From Candidatus Puniceispirillum sp. (GTDB lineage: Bacteria; Pseudomonadota; Alphaproteobacteria; Puniceispirillales; Puniceispirillaceae): a stretch of DNA of 5,267 nt. This document shows, one piece after another, positions 4,410-5,267 of this stretch. A model generated the notes under the pieces. The model was not told the DNA's origin, did not search any database, and worked only from the letters and a program-made list of their open reading frames with translations. How positions within the stretch are numbered: position 1 is the stretch's first letter; the number at the start of each line of letters is the position of its first letter. The stretch is from NCBI GenBank assembly GCA_018668795.1, contig JABJBD010000073.1:1-5267 (forward strand). The letters run 5' to 3'. Position numbers and translations under genes: made by a program.

Positions 4410-5267
4410 TTGACATCATTCTGCGATGCCAGAATATGTGTAGCCAAAGCATGCGTTTGGGTTTTTGTAATCCGCAGTTCCGGCATTTCTCCCCTGCGCA
4501 TCAGAATATCATGCTTCAGCCCCATCAAGAACGGATACCATTCACGCTGTAAAGGTGATTTCCAAGACCATAAAACAGTTTCCAACGCCGCCAGCGCGGT
4601 GCCATCATCCGGCATATCAAATTCTGGCACAAATCCATAAGGTGCATCGAAATAGGCTACCAGCGTTACAAATTCGCCGGGTATTCCCGCCGCCTTTAGT
4701 GTTTCTGTCCAGCTTTGTGCATTAGCCATGATGTCCAGCAAAAGAAGATCGGTCTCGATCATGCCGGTGGGGTTGAGCAAAATATCACTAATCCCATCAC
4801 GCCCACGATAGGGGCCAATAAACAGACGGCGCGGGCAATAATCCTGCGCATAGATATTATCCCAGATAATGATTCTGTGTTTTAGAGAATGCGCGCGCGC
4901 CACGCATTCGTCCAAAGCAATGTTGGGCGCAACAATATGACTGCCGCAATGCATAATGGCACAGGCCGGATCAAGAGTGATCGCCAGATCATCAAGGTAG
5001 CTACTGGATTGCTTGTCCATATCAGAAACCAATTCATCGGCATAAATGCGCGGCACCAGGATGACCGGACATTCAAGATAGGCGGCAAGACGATTGGCAA
5101 GCACGGCATGGGCATGGCCTTCGCGTTTATAGATGCCCGCGCGCTTGGCAAAATCAGCGGCAATGTCATCCATTAATAAGGCAATATGAGACGCCCCATC
5201 AGCGCGAAGCTGGGCGGCTTTGTTGCAAAGAATTGTGAAATCATTAGCCTTGGCATTTTTCTGGGCA
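4391..5267 (-). CDS. GH84 beta-N-acetylglucosaminidase, O-GlcNAcase-like, 5' end outside window
   Basis: GH84 enzymes remove beta-linked N-acetylglucosamine by substrate-assisted catalysis using two adjacent aspartates. The frame stays open to the window edge, so 291 residues are visible. Numbering from the first full codon (5266-5264), HIALLMDDI (28-35) carries the catalytic pair D33-D34, matching human OGA D174-D175. Further matches recalled from human OGA are Y75 (Y219), N137 in IIIWDNIYAQDY (N280), D142 (D285), RRLFIGPYRGR (146-156) and N165 (N313). The Thr of the human Trp-Thr-Gly loop is replaced: here the segment reads HCGS, with Cys at 107. The first in-frame Met (5173) is inside the catalytic motif and cannot be the start; roughly 100 N-terminal residues are probably missing. 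The C-terminal third is helical with no second domain recognised. Its TAG overlaps the transporter stop by sharing bases 4392-4393. Substrate (glycoprotein, peptidoglycan or chitin fragments) is unknown. Confidence 0.82.
   Translation of the reverse strand, partial: AQKNAKANDFTILCNKAAQLRADGASHIALLMDDIAADFAKRAGIYKREGHAHAVLANRLAAYLECPVILVPRIYADELVSDMDKQSSSYLDDLAITLDPACAIMHCGSHIVAPNIALDECVARAHSLKHRIIIWDNIYAQDYCPRRLFIGPYRGRDGISDILLNPTGMIETDLLLLDIMANAQSWTETLKAAGIPGEFVTLVAYFDAPYGFVPEFDMPDDGTALAALETVLWSWKSPLQREWYPFLMGLKHDILMRRGEMPELRITKTQTHALATHILASQNDVNTDDAS

Noticed and set aside
1..5267. Mobile element, phage, CRISPR or defence island
   Set aside because: No transposase, integrase, repeat array, terminal repeats or tRNA is visible, and gene style is uniform throughout.

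Overview
The window looks like ordinary chromosomal DNA from a free-living, probably marine, alphaproteobacterium. Base composition is near 50% G+C by eye, with AT-richer gaps between genes. Protein impressions fit a SAR116 or Rhodospirillales-like bacterium, but that assignment is inference. Seven protein genes fill almost all of the window. Two are cut by its edges: the 3' end of the first gene and the 5' end of the last lie outside. There are no tRNA, rRNA, CRISPR, IS or phage features, and no stretch over about 205 bases lacks a gene.

Left block (1-2541). Two leftward genes encode a nitroreductase-fold flavoprotein that closely resembles iodotyrosine deiodinase (544-1236) and, downstream, a LigK/ProA-type 4-carboxy-4-hydroxy-2-oxoadipate aldolase (1-446, 3' end outside). 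Divergent from them is a fold-type I PLP aminotransferase (1381-2541). The shared 144-base control region contains a 6-8-6 inverted repeat. A reductive dehalogenase-type flavoenzyme, a 2-oxo-acid aldolase and an amino/keto-acid aminotransferase side by side suggest a catabolic route for (halogenated) aromatic amino acids or related keto acids. The pathway is inference; the individual family calls are firm.

Middle block (2551-3365). A leftward two-gene unit encodes an AHSA1-type SRPBCC protein followed by a YCII-related small protein, which has a near-perfect Shine-Dalgarno. It converges on the aminotransferase across a 9-base gap. A perfect 8-bp hairpin covers the aminotransferase stop codon and abuts the YCII stop codon.

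Right block (3366-5267). A 204-base divergent region has a candidate promoter, three ATTCTG repeats and a nearly guanine-free leader. It precedes a TauE/SafE membrane transporter (3570-4394). The transporter's stop codon overlaps the stop of a convergent leftward gene, a GH84 O-GlcNAcase-like glycoside hydrolase. The hydrolase reading frame is open to the window edge, so its true start lies outside.

The most interesting items are the bacterial iodotyrosine-deiodinase homologue with the halotyrosine-binding Glu/Tyr/Lys set retained, its aldolase/aminotransferase neighbourhood, and the O-GlcNAcase-like protein, which keeps most human OGA active-site residues but has lost the Thr of the Trp-Thr-Gly loop.
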